From Nostoc sp. KVJ3 (GTDB lineage Bacteria > Cyanobacteriota > Cyanobacteriia > Cyanobacteriales > Nostocaceae), in assembly GCF_026127265.1 (NCBI RefSeq), contig NZ_WWFG01000003.1:186001-250000 (forward strand): 64,000 nucleotides of DNA, in the 5' to 3' direction. The position numbers and the translations under genes were made by a program. Each line of letters begins with the position of its first letter. The first letter of the stretch is position 1. Of this stretch, positions 1-8,704 are shown in pieces. The notes under the pieces were generated by a model, which had not been told where the DNA came from, searched no databases, and saw only the letters and a program-made list of their open reading frames with translations.

Positions 1-798
1 TTATTAGAGACTTTCAACATCCCAATAAAGTGGATTAATCAACTCAAATTATTACCTCAAGAAACGGTCTTTACAGAAATTGAGTTGAATGGGTTACTTA
101 ATGAATATCTGGTTAAATTAAATCCCCAGTCCCGTACTCGTATACAAGAAGCAGCAGCAATTGTTTTTTATCATCAGCAATCGACTATTCCTGTAATCAA
201 AACCCTCTTGTGCGACGACGCTCCACAGTTCAAGTTACTGACTTCGGATTTAGCTTTATGTTGGGTACATGAGGGACGGCATTATAAAAAGTTAAGTCCA
301 TTTATTCCTTGCCATCAAAAGATTCTAGATAACTTTTTGGAAAAGTTCTGGATATATTACCGAAAATTATTAGCTTACCGAGACTCTCCTAATCCAGATA
401 GAGCCTCTGAACTAAGGTTAGATTTTTGGATACTTTTTGCCTCAGAAACTGGCTACGAACAGTTAGATGAGCGAAAACGATTAACTGCTGCAAAAGCCGA
501 AGAATTACTTCTTGTTTTGGAGCATCCAGAATTACCCTTGCATAATAATCCTGCTGAGTTGGCTGCTAGAACTATGGTACAGCGACGCAAGATTAGTTAT
601 GCGACCCAAACAGAACTTGGTACCAAAGCATGGGATATTTTCATGTCCCTTGTTGCCACTACTCGTAAGTTAGGTATTAGCTTTTTTGAGTATATCCGTG
701 ACCGAATTTTGCAACTCGATGATATTCCCTGTTTGAGTAACATTATTCTAGAGTTGTCTTCTTCTAACCCATTTGGTTATTCGTGGCTACCTGAATAA
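1..798 (+). CDS. IS66-like transposase, 5' end outside the window
   Basis: The reading frame is open from base 1, so the gene begins upstream; a TTG at 85 is only an internal codon. The visible 265 residues resemble the catalytic C-terminal part of cyanobacterial IS66-related transposases: a DDAPQF segment, then CWVHEGRHYKKL, a TGYEQLDER stretch and LHNNPAEL, which probably holds the late catalytic region. DNA-cutting and joining activity is inferred from the family. It stops cleanly at 798. No terminal inverted repeat could be assigned in the 140 bp downstream because the other end of the element is not visible. It could be a live IS or a remnant. Confidence 0.75.
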   Translation, partial: LLETFNIPIKWINQLKLLPQETVFTEIELNGLLNEYLVKLNPQSRTRIQEAAAIVFYHQQSTIPVIKTLLCDDAPQFKLLTSDLALCWVHEGRHYKKLSPFIPCHQKILDNFLEKFWIYYRKLLAYRDSPNPDRASELRLDFWILFASETGYEQLDERKRLTAAKAEELLLVLEHPELPLHNNPAELAARTMVQRRKISYATQTELGTKAWDIFMSLVATTRKLGISFFEYIRDRILQLDDIPCLSNIILELSSSNPFGYSWLPE

Positions 799-939
799 AT
801 CTCTACCCCGAAATTTTGAGCCGATACAAAAAAGTTCTCTGGTAACATTCAACATTTATTCTTCTGTGATTTTGATTCCCAAACACAAATCTACCAAGCA
901 CGATAATGCTTAATGGTACGATAACATCAGCCTGAAAGC

Positions 940-1797
940 GTGAATACAAAACTCCTCATCTCTCCTCAACAACTCACGTCTCTGTTAGCCAAAAAGTCAT
1001 CAGATATTGTGATTATCGATACGCGAACTCCCGAAGATTATGCTATTTCTCATATTCCTCAATCTATAAATATTAGAGATTTCTTCACCTATCTTTTAGA
1101 CAGTTCCTACCCAGCAGGATTAAAGAAATTACAAGAGTATTTTGCAGAAATTATGAGCAACCTGGGAATATCGGGTGCGGAACAGTTTATTGTCTATGAA
1201 GATAGTTTAAATAAAGGTTATGGTCAATCTTGTCGAGCAGCTTTCTTACTGAAATATTTGGGTTGCGCTCAGGTATTTATCTTACACGGAGGATATAGAG
1301 CATGGCTTTGGGCGGGATTACCTACTACCTCGGAAGTACCATTACGTCAAAGCTGCATATTTAGATTGCATCCCAACGCTGACATTATGGTGACTACCGC
1401 CGAGATGTTAGAAGCAATTGACAATCCAGCAATTATTAAATTAGATGTGCGCGACAGTTCAGAATGGCTTGGGTTGAGTTCTTCTCCCTATGCTGTTAAT
1501 TTTTGTCCTCGCAAAGGGAGAATACCTAATGCTGTATGGCTAGAATGGCATCGTTTAATGACATCTGAAGAGGAAATCCCCACGTTTCGATCGCCAGATG
1601 AAATCCGAGAAATTTGTCAATCAATAGGTATTACTTCCAAGTCAGAAGTGTACATTTATTGCTTTAAGGGTTCAAGGGCTGCTAATACATTGATAGCGCT
1701 AGAAGAGGCAGGAATTTCCGCCAGAAATTATTTTGGCTCTTGGAATGAATGGTCTAGTGACTTTTCACTACCAATTGATAGCAGAGTCATGCAATGA
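940..1797 (+). CDS. Sulfurtransferase with two rhodanese domains
   Basis: A 285-residue thiosulfate/mercaptopyruvate sulfurtransferase-type protein, GTG start at 940. The N-terminal rhodanese domain (about 5-130) contains IIDTRTPEDY and the HGGYRAW box and is the inactive copy. The C-terminal domain (about 150-280) carries KLDVRDSSEW and the active loop CFKGSRA with the candidate catalytic Cys241. Tandem rhodaneses of this length transfer a sulfane sulfur through a Cys persulfide. The basic active loop favours thiosulfate over mercaptopyruvate, which is an inference. No signal peptide, so cytoplasmic. It stands alone between a transposase and a non-coding stretch. Confidence 0.88.
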   Translation: MNTKLLISPQQLTSLLAKKSSDIVIIDTRTPEDYAISHIPQSINIRDFFTYLLDSSYPAGLKKLQEYFAEIMSNLGISGAEQFIVYEDSLNKGYGQSCRAAFLLKYLGCAQVFILHGGYRAWLWAGLPTTSEVPLRQSCIFRLHPNADIMVTTAEMLEAIDNPAIIKLDVRDSSEWLGLSSSPYAVNFCPRKGRIPNAVWLEWHRLMTSEEEIPTFRSPDEIREICQSIGITSKSEVYIYCFKGSRAANTLIALEEAGISARNYFGSWNEWSSDFSLPIDSRVMQ

Positions 1798-2097
1798 GCG
1801 TGTAAGCTTGCTGATAATTAGCGATGCCTACGGCCGGCCTGCGCCTAAGCTCTTTGGGCTTGACTCGCTTGAAAAAGGGCGGCAGATTCCGATGCTTGGC
1901 TTGGGCGAAGGGGTAGGGGGTGAGAGCGATCGCTCTTGAGCTTTCCTGGCTTGAATTGGGTGGGGGCGTACCCACCCGCCGCAGACATCGCATCGGTGGT
2001 TCTTGGGGTTTTTCGTGAAAGCAGTAAAGTGGGTACACGCACCCCGACTGTCTGCTAAACTCTGCTTCTAGGAACCCTAGATATCCAAATATTGATA
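1798..2097. other. Gene-free spacer with HIP1 site
   Basis: Three hundred bases without a convincing gene. It is GC-richer than its neighbours and holds a HIP1-type GAGCGATCGCTC palindrome near 1925 and G-rich repeats. The short open frames on both strands show no family resemblance and overlap each other. The promoter of the MarC gene presumably lies near its right end, but I could not place boxes with confidence. Confidence 0.5.
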
Positions 2098-2736
2098 ATG
2101 TCGTTAATTCCAAATACATTAGCAACCTTTATGGCTGTTTTCCCAATCGCCAATCCAATAGGTGCAGTTCCGGTTTTTTACAGCTTAACAGCGATGGAAA
2201 CATCATCTGGACGCCATCGGCAAGCGATACAAACTGCCATAAATGTAGTTTTAGTTTTAGCTGTGTTTTTACTAGCTGGCAGGTGGATTCTAGAATTTTT
2301 TGGAATCTCATTAAATGTACTACGGCTGGCAGGGGGATTACTTGTTGCTCATACAGCCTGGGAAATGGTTACAGCCCGTCAACGACTAACTCCATCAGAA
2401 AATGATGAGGCTCTAGATAAAGAAGATATTTCTTTTACACCAATGGCAGTGCCATTAATCAGTGGGCCTGGAGCAATTGGGGTCGTGACAAGTTTATCGA
2501 TTAGCTTTAAGCATTGGGTAGACTATCTTGAGTCTTTAGTGGGAATTGTTTTAATAGGTATAAGCCTTTATCTGTGCCTGGCTTTAGGAGAACCACTTAT
2601 TAAGAAGTTAGGAAAAAATGGTGTGGGAGCCTTAAATCGAGTTTTTGGTTTTTTCATCCTAGCAATTGGTGTGCGTTTTATTGCAGATGGCTCTATTTCC
2701 TTGTTGAAAGAGGCGTTCCATATTCAAATAAAATAA
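2098..2736 (+). CDS. MarC family integral membrane protein
   Basis: A 212-residue hydrophobic protein of the MarC/UPF0056 family. The start is taken at ATG 2098; an in-frame TTG lies two codons upstream. Six transmembrane segments are apparent, arranged as two three-helix halves. The family signature FPIANPIGAVPVF is at residues about 13-25 and the matching ISGPGAIGVV at about 121-130, as expected for an inverted-repeat transporter fold. The function of the family is unknown; an early link to multiple antibiotic resistance was not upheld. Length is normal and the frame intact. No operon partner is seen on either side. Confidence 0.9.
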   Translation: MSLIPNTLATFMAVFPIANPIGAVPVFYSLTAMETSSGRHRQAIQTAINVVLVLAVFLLAGRWILEFFGISLNVLRLAGGLLVAHTAWEMVTARQRLTPSENDEALDKEDISFTPMAVPLISGPGAIGVVTSLSISFKHWVDYLESLVGIVLIGISLYLCLALGEPLIKKLGKNGVGALNRVFGFFILAIGVRFIADGSISLLKEAFHIQIK

Positions 2737-3068
2737 TCTTTAACTATAATGCTATAAAATACTGGACAGAATTATTGAAAATCAAACCGCCACAATATCC
2801 TTATCTTGGTTAAAATGCTGATTTTTAGGCTTGAGCGCGATTGGTAAGCTACGCATCCTTAACTTTTCCTCTCTTGATGGGAAGAGCGATCGCAATCAAA
2901 TTACTTTACAAGCGTGCTGTCTCCAAACGAGTAGTAAATTCTGAGGAGCGATTGCGGGAGCATCCTCGCTTGAATGGGGGCTACGCCTACGCAACTACCA
3001 ATTAAATTACTTTAGTGCTGATTCCAGTATAAAGCAGTACAATGCTAGCATTAATTAGAGGATATATC
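2737..3068. other. Gene-free spacer with dispersed repeats
   Basis: About 330 bases with no supportable gene. It contains a HIP1 octamer near 2885 and a fragment of a cyanobacterial dispersed repeat (GGGGGCTACGCCTACGCAAC, near 2978). A TACAAT box at about 3039-3044 could be the -10 element for the following gene. Confidence 0.4.
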
Positions 3069-3500
3069 ATGGGTGAATCAAAGCGAAGAAAACAGCAAGA
3101 TCCAAACTACGGTCAAGTTAAAAATCCTGTCAAAAATCTCATGAAAATTGTTTGCCCATTTTTTGAGGATTATGATAATTTTCATCATCTCGATGCTGAT
3201 GCTATATCGTTGATGGCGGCTAAGGAAGGTTATAAAGAAACGGGCTTGAGAGGAATAATTTTAAAAGGGTATCTAGCCGAACATTTAGTAAAAGATTATC
3301 CGAGTGAAGCTGAAGTAATAAAAGGGTTCAAACAACACGGGAATATTTATGTCACTTCAACATTAGCTTTAAGTTATTTAGAAAATGCTGTAAATAAAGA
3401 GGAAAATTTGAGAAACTTTGATACTTATAATTCATTAAATGAATTTATACGTATTGAAAGCGACTCTAAACAGTACCACATCAATTTGGTCACAGTATGA
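3069..3500 (+). CDS. Hypothetical protein with cyanobacterial MGESKRRK start
   Basis: A 143-residue protein of unrecognised family. I chose ATG 3069 rather than an upstream in-frame start at 3042 because an AGAGG ribosome-binding site lies about 8 bases before it and because MGESKRRKQQDPNYG is a recurrent N-terminal tag of small cyanobacterial proteins. The rest is a charged, soluble, probably alpha-helical sequence with LRGIILKGYLAEHLV near the middle; no signal peptide, metal motif or catalytic motif is visible. A hairpin follows 39 bases after the stop. Function unknown. Confidence 0.6.
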   Translation: MGESKRRKQQDPNYGQVKNPVKNLMKIVCPFFEDYDNFHHLDADAISLMAAKEGYKETGLRGIILKGYLAEHLVKDYPSEAEVIKGFKQHGNIYVTSTLALSYLENAVNKEENLRNFDTYNSLNEFIRIESDSKQYHINLVTV

Positions 3501-3538
3501 CAAAATATATTGTCAATGTGCAATGGCGTATCCGCCCA

Positions 3539-3560
3539 CTTTATAGCGAGCGCTATAAAG
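3539..3560. terminator. Hairpin after the 3069-3500 gene
   Basis: Perfect 9-bp stem CTTTATAGC / GCTATAAAG around a GAGC loop, 39 bases downstream of the stop codon. The following GCTTTTATC is only weakly T-rich, so this may be a mediocre intrinsic terminator or an RNA-stability stem. Confidence 0.4.
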
Positions 3561-3628
3561 GCTTTTATCACTGCTCTCAACAATTGGTAGAGTGAGTAAG
3601 ATTACTCAACATCTGTACCACTTTATCA

Positions 3629-3727
3629 ATGAATAATGACGTTGTAACTTTTATCATCAGTGCTGGTCTGCTTGTTATTTATCTGGTATTCTCAGCATTG
3701 ACCGAGATGGGGACAAAGCTACCTTGA
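3629..3727 (+). CDS. Possible 32-residue single-span membrane peptide
   Basis: ATG 3629 opens a 32-codon frame whose residues 7-23 (TFIISAGLLVIYLVFSA) would make one transmembrane helix. No good ribosome-binding site is seen. It could be a genuine small membrane protein or the head of a broken gene, since the next 350 bases look decayed. Weak call. Confidence 0.25.
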   Translation: MNNDVVTFIISAGLLVIYLVFSALTEMGTKLP

Positions 3728-3866
3728 AAGAAGTAGGGGGTGGAATATCGGGAGTGCGTAGGGGGAGCATCGCCGCAGGTATCGCAGCTACCAACATGAC
3801 CCAATGTGGGGGCGATTTCTCGATATGCGCTTGAGGCTTTAGCAGTGCGCTTGTTGAACCTACCGG

Positions 3867-4085
3867 ATGATGAACGGTTTCCACTGCCAGCCAGTGAGCC
3901 AGATTTTCAGTCAGCCACTAGATGAATTTGAACACCGCCCACTAATGAATGAACGCTTTCCCCAATGGGCAGATGCTATTGAATACTGGCTAGTTCACGA
4001 CATCGATAAAACCTCTGCATCAGTTGCCCTTGGGCAAATTGAACAACATATATTGCAACTGATAGAACAGTTAGCTCAAAGTTAG
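3867..4085 (+). pseudogene. Hypothetical ORF, probably the tail of a frameshifted gene
   Basis: The 72-codon frame ends in a helical stretch (ADAIEYWLVHDIDKTSASVA). Just upstream, another frame (about 3850-3925) reads LLNLPDDERFPLPASEP before a stop, which looks like protein-coding sequence displaced by an indel. I therefore read 3850-4085 as one damaged gene of unknown function. Clean homologues elsewhere would settle whether the ATG at 3867 is ever used. Confidence 0.35.
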
Positions 4086-4263
4086 TGGCACTGCAATCGC
4101 TCCTTTCCTCTAAGAAAATGGGAAAGCAATGACATGGAGTAATGGCAAGAAGTTGATGTTATGAAAAAACATTCCAGCGATCGCCCAAAATACAAGCGAG
4201 GAAAAGTTGTACCTCAATAGCGATCGCACTTTCTTGCCCAAGCTAGGTATTGCACCTCAACAA

Positions 4264-4653
4264 ATGGGAACCCTGGTAATAGTTGCGTTTCTCACCCTCA
4301 TGAAATTCTTCAACTTCCTCAAACCCAAACCAGCCCAACCAACTGTTCTATGCTACGGACAACAAAGCTGCGGCGTTGAGCAACAGCAGATTCAATCGCT
4401 GATGGAATGGCTGTTTGCTAGTGTAATGGCGGCTGGGTATGAAGGAAAGTCACACCTAGTTTGGTACGACAGCGATAACCCAGATCCCGCAAGAGAGCAG
4501 ATGATCAAGAAAGCTATGCGCTCTTGTGAACCTGTTTTTCTGTACCGTTGCGGTGGTAGGGTGTCGCCGCCGCCTACTGGTTACTACTGGCGGATGATGG
4601 ACGAACATCCATCGATGCGGATTTATCAGTTAGAGCTTAAGGATGGAGAGTGA
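4264..4653 (+). CDS. Hypothetical protein with hydrophobic N-terminus
   Basis: A 129-residue protein of unknown family. Three in-frame starts exist: TTG 4207, ATG 4264 and ATG 4300. The TTG start would place a HIP1 octamer inside the coding sequence, so I prefer 4264, which gives a hydrophobic leader MGTLVIVAFLTLMKFF. The soluble part includes two cysteines close together (YGQQSCG after LCYG) and ends in MRIYQLELKDGE. No catalytic motif recognised. Neighbours give no functional hint. Confidence 0.45.
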   Translation: MGTLVIVAFLTLMKFFNFLKPKPAQPTVLCYGQQSCGVEQQQIQSLMEWLFASVMAAGYEGKSHLVWYDSDNPDPAREQMIKKAMRSCEPVFLYRCGGRVSPPPTGYYWRMMDEHPSMRIYQLELKDGE

Positions 4654-4784
4654 TGGGGTTTTGGAGCGATGTCTACGACGGGCTGTTTGGTGTCGCTTAG
4701 GGTTTCCTCTCTTGATTAAGAGCGATCGCTATCGCTATAAAGCAAGCACTTCCGCCATCGCATAAACTAACTGCTGTCGAATGC

Positions 4785-5162
4785 TTATTTTGTAGCAGGT
4801 GGGGTATCAACTCGCTCGTTGAGTTCTTGAAGTTGTTGGTTTAATTCCCTTTGTCGTTTGAGCAAAATTTCCAAATCTTGCTTCGTTGCTAAATCCGCCC
4901 TGTTAGCGGGAATAACTTGATTTAGCTGATTTAGGCACGTATTCAATCCAGCAGTAAATTCATAGCGTGTAACTGGGCGCGAACCTTGATATGTGCCATT
5001 AGGATACCCAGATAGACAACCTGCCTGGGGAACTGTGTTCTGCCCATCGCTTGGTGTTTGTGACAAAGTTTTTGATGGATAGAAAATAATTGTTGCTAGT
5101 GCCAAGGTAGTTGTAAAGGTGGCTGAATTTAACAAGCTAGCAATTGAGGACATTTTAAACAT
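4785..5162 (-). CDS. Small secreted SLH-domain protein
   Basis: 125 residues. A signal peptide covers roughly residues 1-35. A single SLH-like unit follows at about 48-80 (GCLSGYPNGTYQGSRPVTRY), then a short coiled coil (DLEILLKRQRELNQQLQELN). The same SLH-plus-coil layout forms the N-terminus of cyanobacterial SLH porins, but here the beta-barrel is absent and the protein ends after the coil. It is probably an envelope protein that binds cell wall through the SLH unit; that role is inferred. Monocistronic, with a 260-base spacer upstream. Confidence 0.7.
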   Translation of the reverse strand: MFKMSSIASLLNSATFTTTLALATIIFYPSKTLSQTPSDGQNTVPQAGCLSGYPNGTYQGSRPVTRYEFTAGLNTCLNQLNQVIPANRADLATKQDLEILLKRQRELNQQLQELNERVDTPPATK

Positions 5163-5300
5163 TGGTCGCAGCTACAGGCCATTTACTCCTTCACCTTATC
5201 AAATTAATATTCGGCTTTCAAACTTAGCTTAATTCTTAAAGTAGATGAGATAAATCATTAAAAATGCCTATACTGCAATTATCAAGCAATGAATAAACGA

Positions 5301-5335
5301 AGCTCCCAGTTTTAGACCAACTAGGAGCTTTTTTT
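5301..5335 (+). terminator. Strong intrinsic terminator with no gene upstream on its strand
   Basis: Stem AGCTCC (5301-5306) pairs with GGAGCT (5324-5329) and is extended inside by AGTT/AACT across one mismatch; seven T follow. The hairpin points to + strand transcription, yet the nearest upstream gene is on the minus strand. It may end a small RNA starting between 5163 and 5300. Confidence 0.7.
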
Positions 5336-5489
5336 ATTTATTGTCAATCTCAATTAGGGGGTATATCACCAGAAGTAATAGCATTCATCCTCAAGGCTAT
5401 TAATAATTGATTCTGTTGATAGATTGAGTACCAATGTTTGGATTGCTATTGTGTATTTGTCAGTACAAAACGTTGCTCAAATTAAAACA

Positions 5490-5762
5490 ATGAATATTCT
5501 TGCTTGGATTGTTTTAGGTCTAATTGCTGGTGCTATTGCAAAAGCTATCTACCCCGGTCATCAAGGCGGCGGAATTCTCGGAACAATCTTATTAGGAATT
5601 ATTGGTGCTTTTGTTGGTGGTAGTCTGGGTGTATTCTTCAATACAGGAACCTTAGCTCTAGCGGCTCCTGGTCTTAGCATTCCAGGTATTGCAGTAGCGG
5701 TTCTTGGCGCAATTGTCGCTGTTTTCTTGTGGAACGCGTTAACTAGCCGCAGTGCTTTGTAA
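5490..5762 (+). CDS. GlsB/YeaQ/YmgE family membrane protein
   Basis: A 90-residue very hydrophobic protein of the transglycosylase-associated/GlsB family. The start is placed at ATG 5490 (MNILAWIVLGLIAGAIAKAI) because the family begins exactly there; an earlier in-frame start at 5424 would add an atypical extension. Glycine-rich transmembrane helices are interrupted by the family motif YPGHQGGG (about 23-30). The family is tied to envelope stress in other bacteria; its molecular role is not established. A hairpin about 80 bases after the stop is a candidate terminator. Confidence 0.88.
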   Translation: MNILAWIVLGLIAGAIAKAIYPGHQGGGILGTILLGIIGAFVGGSLGVFFNTGTLALAAPGLSIPGIAVAVLGAIVAVFLWNALTSRSAL

Positions 5763-5844
5763 TCAACCAAATTGGAATTAATTAATCGTAAAAATCTCTT
5801 AACTCATTTCACTATATTTTCTCCCTGAATTTAAATAAAACAAT

Positions 5845-5872
5845 AGCGCTTACCTATATTTAGGTAGGCGCT
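5845..5872 (+). terminator. Hairpin after the YeaQ-like gene
   Basis: AGCGCTTACCTA pairs with TAGGTAGGCGCT (one G-T wobble) around a TATT loop. It is followed by AATATTATTT, a poor U-tract, so termination is plausible but not certain. Confidence 0.5.
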
Positions 5873-5930
5873 AATATTATTTGCGGCAACGTTTACAAGT
5901 TGCCTTAAGGGCGATCGCCCTTCTGAAATT

Positions 5931-5966
5931 CAAGCGTTCGCGTAGCGTCTCCGACAGGAGAAGAGA
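5931..5966. repeat. Cyanobacterial dispersed repeat (GCGTTCGCGTAGCGTCTCC type)
   Basis: The segment contains GCGTTCGCGTAGCGTCTCCG followed by an AGGAGAAGAG stretch, a form of a short repeat scattered through Nostoc-type genomes. A related form lies near 26247-26283 inside the broken response regulator gene. HIP1-like GCGATCGC sites flank it. Confidence 0.6.
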
Positions 5967-6075
5967 GGAAAAATTGCCTTAAGAGCGATCGCTCTTGATG
6001 ATGATGCATCGGTCTAATTGCCAGCATGGAGCAAAGCAATGCCTTAAAGAGCTGTACGTTCGCCCCTCGGACATT

Positions 6076-6110
6076 GAAAAACCCCACCCTTACTAGCATC
6101 TAGGTGGAGT
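6076..6110 (-). terminator. Intrinsic terminator of the SAM hydroxide adenosyltransferase gene
   Basis: Read on the minus strand, ACTCCACC pairs with GGTGGGGT across a 14-base loop and is followed by a run of T. It lies 71 bases past the stop codon of the minus-strand gene at 6181. Confidence 0.55.
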
Positions 6111-6180
6111 CTTGATGTCAACTTAAAAAAGAGTGAAAACAGTACATTAGATGACGCTTTTTTAGCCAACGCCGCCGACT

Positions 6181-6972
6181 TTAGGCAATTCGAGTTACTT
6201 GCTGATTCACACGAGGACGGCCAAAGCGCTCCCAAGCACTTCCTCCTCGCAGAAACAACTCTAGGAAACGTAATGGCTCTGTTGAGTCGTCTCTTGACCA
6301 ACCGGAACTACCAACAGCAAAGGCTAAAGTTCCTTCAGGCACCTTGAAACTGCCATCAGAATACACTGCATCACTAACCACATCTCCAATCCGAATCACG
6401 ATCTTGGTTTGAGGCTCCAAGTTAAGTGTATGCGCCTTAATAGTTGTTTTGATGTTGCCGTAGCCATCAATCCAGGCAATTCTATCTGGTGGAACATCTG
6501 GAATTTGCTCACGAGAAAGGCTATCTCCTAGAAGGCTGAAATCTTCACCCATGATGGCCGCCGCCGCCACAGGAAACACATCCCGTGAGCGAAACTGCGA
6601 ACCACCACGAGAAACGTTGACCACTCGCAACTCTTTAGTATGCTCCTTGATAAAGGAGAGAGTGTAGCCGGCAAAGACACCCACTACTTTTACACCATTG
6701 GATAAAAGGGCATAGGTTAGTCCTTCACCTTCATTATCCCGACGAGCTTCGGGATCATCTTGGCGAGGCGCACAATTGTGATAAATTAAGCGATTACTAG
6801 GGCCTGGGTTCAGTCCCAGTTGAGCAATCCAGAATCCCGTTGCCAAGGTACTGAATGCTGGAACCGAAAGCAAATGAATTTGGGCATGGGGAAAAGCCAT
6901 CAGCAGACGTTGTGTGACTTCTGTAAATGCCGGATCTCCTGTACCGTAGTCTGCAATAACGCAGATAAACAT
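6181..6972 (-). CDS. SAM hydroxide adenosyltransferase (DUF62 family)
   Basis: 263 residues when started at the ATG at 6972, which has a full AAGGAGG site (6979-6985) seven bases upstream; a longer frame begins at 7041 but lacks one. The protein resembles the DUF62 family related to fluorinase/chlorinase, whose members hydrolyse S-adenosylmethionine to adenosine and methionine. The N-terminal motif reads ICVIADYGTGDPAF where the family usually has a TDFG-type motif. The C-terminal small beta domain follows AWIDGYGNIKTT. The cell role of the family is unclear. Monocistronic with its own terminator. Confidence 0.78.
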   Translation of the reverse strand: MFICVIADYGTGDPAFTEVTQRLLMAFPHAQIHLLSVPAFSTLATGFWIAQLGLNPGPSNRLIYHNCAPRQDDPEARRDNEGEGLTYALLSNGVKVVGVFAGYTLSFIKEHTKELRVVNVSRGGSQFRSRDVFPVAAAAIMGEDFSLLGDSLSREQIPDVPPDRIAWIDGYGNIKTTIKAHTLNLEPQTKIVIRIGDVVSDAVYSDGSFKVPEGTLAFAVGSSGWSRDDSTEPLRFLELFLRGGSAWERFGRPRVNQQVTRIA

Positions 6973-6978
6973 TCTGCT

Positions 6979-6985
6979 CCTCCTT
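6979..6985 (-). promoter_or_regulatory. Ribosome-binding site that fixes the 6972 start
   Basis: Minus-strand AAGGAGG, seven bases before ATG 6972. It is one of the best Shine-Dalgarno matches in the window and argues against the longer reading frame. Confidence 0.75.
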
Positions 6986-7189
6986 CTAATGGGTAATAAT
7001 TGGCAATCAATGGTCAGGACATGGGTAGTGTTCAAACGCACCAGTCAACCTGCCTCATCAGCAGTCTAGGTGTCTTTTCAACCAGATGCAAGATTTCTAT
7101 TTCTGCATGACATTCAATCACCAGATAGAGTCAGAGCGGGGAAACTAATGATAGTTTGAGATGATGGAACGCTCATCTCAACCGCCGAA

Positions 7190-7672
7190 GTGAAAAAGTC
7201 ACTATTAATTGCCCTCACCCTCACCGCCTGTACAGCCGTGTCACCAGTCAGCATTGCTGGTACTGCCCACGGTTCAACCCAAGCTATCAAAATGTCTTCA
7301 TTTAACCTTAGTTCCCAAAAATGGCAAAACCGCGTGCTAATAGTGTTTGCACCGTCTGTTGATAACCGTACCTATCAGCAGCAGATGCAGCTATTGCAAG
7401 AGCAAAAAAGCGGTTTTACAGACCGGGATTTAGTTCTTGTTCAGGTTTTGGCAACAGATAAAAGCTATGCCAACGGACAGTTAATAGATGAGTCTTCTGC
7501 TGCCAATTTGCGAAATCGCTTTGGGGTTGATAAGGAGAATTTTCGCGTCATTTTAGTAGGCAAAGATGGTGGTGTTAAGCGCCAAGACACCACACCAGTA
7601 AGGGCGATAGCAATTTTTGAGCAAATTGACGCTATGCCCATGCGCCAGCAAGAGATGCGCTCTTCGAGGTAG
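7190..7672 (+). CDS. DUF4174 domain secreted protein
   Basis: 160 residues from GTG 7190. Residues 1-24 form a signal peptide (MKKSLLIALTLTACTAVSPV), so the protein is probably periplasmic. The mature part matches the DUF4174 pattern: NRVLIVFAPS, then DRDLVLVQV, LRNRFGV, VILVGKDGGVK and the terminal block IDAMPMRQQEMR. The fold is thioredoxin-like by family, but there is no CxxC pair, so redox activity is not expected. Function unknown. Isolated gene. Confidence 0.8.
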   Translation: MKKSLLIALTLTACTAVSPVSIAGTAHGSTQAIKMSSFNLSSQKWQNRVLIVFAPSVDNRTYQQQMQLLQEQKSGFTDRDLVLVQVLATDKSYANGQLIDESSAANLRNRFGVDKENFRVILVGKDGGVKRQDTTPVRAIAIFEQIDAMPMRQQEMRSSR

Positions 7673-8190
7673 AAAGTAGCTATAAAATACAATCGAGGAA
7701 GCGATCGCTTGTGACAAAGCAGTACACTTGCTATGCACCAAAAATCAAAGAGTGCGATGGTATACCCGCCTTCGGCATCACACCCTTAAACTCGTTAATG
7801 TACAGCTCTGTTTCTTGAAATATATGAGCTAGTAGTCGGCAACCGAGCGGCAGTAGACACAATCACGTATCCTGACCTTGATCGGGCATGTCACCGCGAT
7901 CGATCGCGGACAGACGACATCTGGACTAACAGTCTGGGAGAACCTGCTCCGAGTCCCTACTAGCAATAATTGCAGGATGCTTTTTGTACTATTTTTGTGG
8001 GTTTACCTTGACCAAATCCTTTGCCAGACATGTTAGTTGGTATATTTGATACAGGGATTTTAGCAGGGGGAGCAGGGGGAGAGATTTTATTAGTTGCTAA
8101 ATCATCCCGCTTTCGGGAGCAACGCCGTAATTCTTTAAGATAAAAAGTAAAATAGATGTAGCTCGAATTGACCAATCATAAGCTCTCGGC
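7673..8190. other. Gene-poor spacer with a perfect palindrome and a possible gene scrap
   Basis: No complete gene is supportable. A perfect 16-bp palindrome CCGCGATCGATCGCGG lies at 7894-7909. On the minus strand, about 7960-8035 reads MSGKGFGQGKPTKIVQKASC and then stops; this resembles the basic N-terminal leader of some cyanobacterial proteins and may be a decapitated gene start. Confidence 0.4.
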
Positions 8191-8445
8191 ATGAAGTTAC
8201 CAAACCTTGATCTCGAAACTATTGATCGCATCATTGAAATGGCATGGGAAGATAGAACACCAATGGATGTTATTGAAACTCAGTTTGGGCTACAAGAGAA
8301 ACAGGTAATTGCCTTAATGCGGCAGCAAATGAAAGAATCCAGTTTTCGTATGTGGCGAGAGCGAGTTACCAAACGCAAGACAAAACATTTATTTAAGCGA
8401 GAGTTTATTGCAGGTAGGTTTAAGTCACAAAATCAAAAATCATGA
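8191..8445 (+). CDS. TIGR03643 family protein
   Basis: An 84-residue protein matching the TIGR03643 family throughout: IDRIIEMAWEDRTPMDVIE near the N-terminus, FGLQEKQVIALMR in the middle and FRMWRERVTKRKTKH near the C-terminus. The sequence suggests a small helix-turn-helix-like fold with a basic tail, which could bind nucleic acid; that is inference, as the family has no assigned role. No operon partner; IS copy A begins about 190 bases downstream. Confidence 0.85.
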   Translation: MKLPNLDLETIDRIIEMAWEDRTPMDVIETQFGLQEKQVIALMRQQMKESSFRMWRERVTKRKTKHLFKREFIAGRFKSQNQKS

Positions 8446-8704
8446 ACATGAATGTGTGACAGGTGCAATCACTTGGGTTTTCCTCTCTACGAGACGCGCT
8501 ACTCGCGTTGGCTTGTAAAAGTTGAAGTGACAGCGCTATGTTCAAAGGTTCTGGCAATTTGGCATCACAACTCTGTGAATTGCTGTTTAAATGAGATATC
8601 AACAGAACAGTCACAAATCGCCTAAGTTGACCTAACGCCCTAACTGTCTAATTAGTGTTGTTTGCAGATAAGCTAATAAAACATCTACCAGCAGCCATTC
8701 CTTC

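Noticed and set aside
1787..2125. 112-codon minus-strand frame over the rhodanese-MarC gap
   Set aside because: Overlaps both neighbouring genes and a dispersed repeat; no recognisable motif and an unlikely composition.
7840..7970. Possible tRNA or structured RNA
   Set aside because: No T-arm consensus, no cloverleaf and no terminator; only the palindrome at 7894 is solid.
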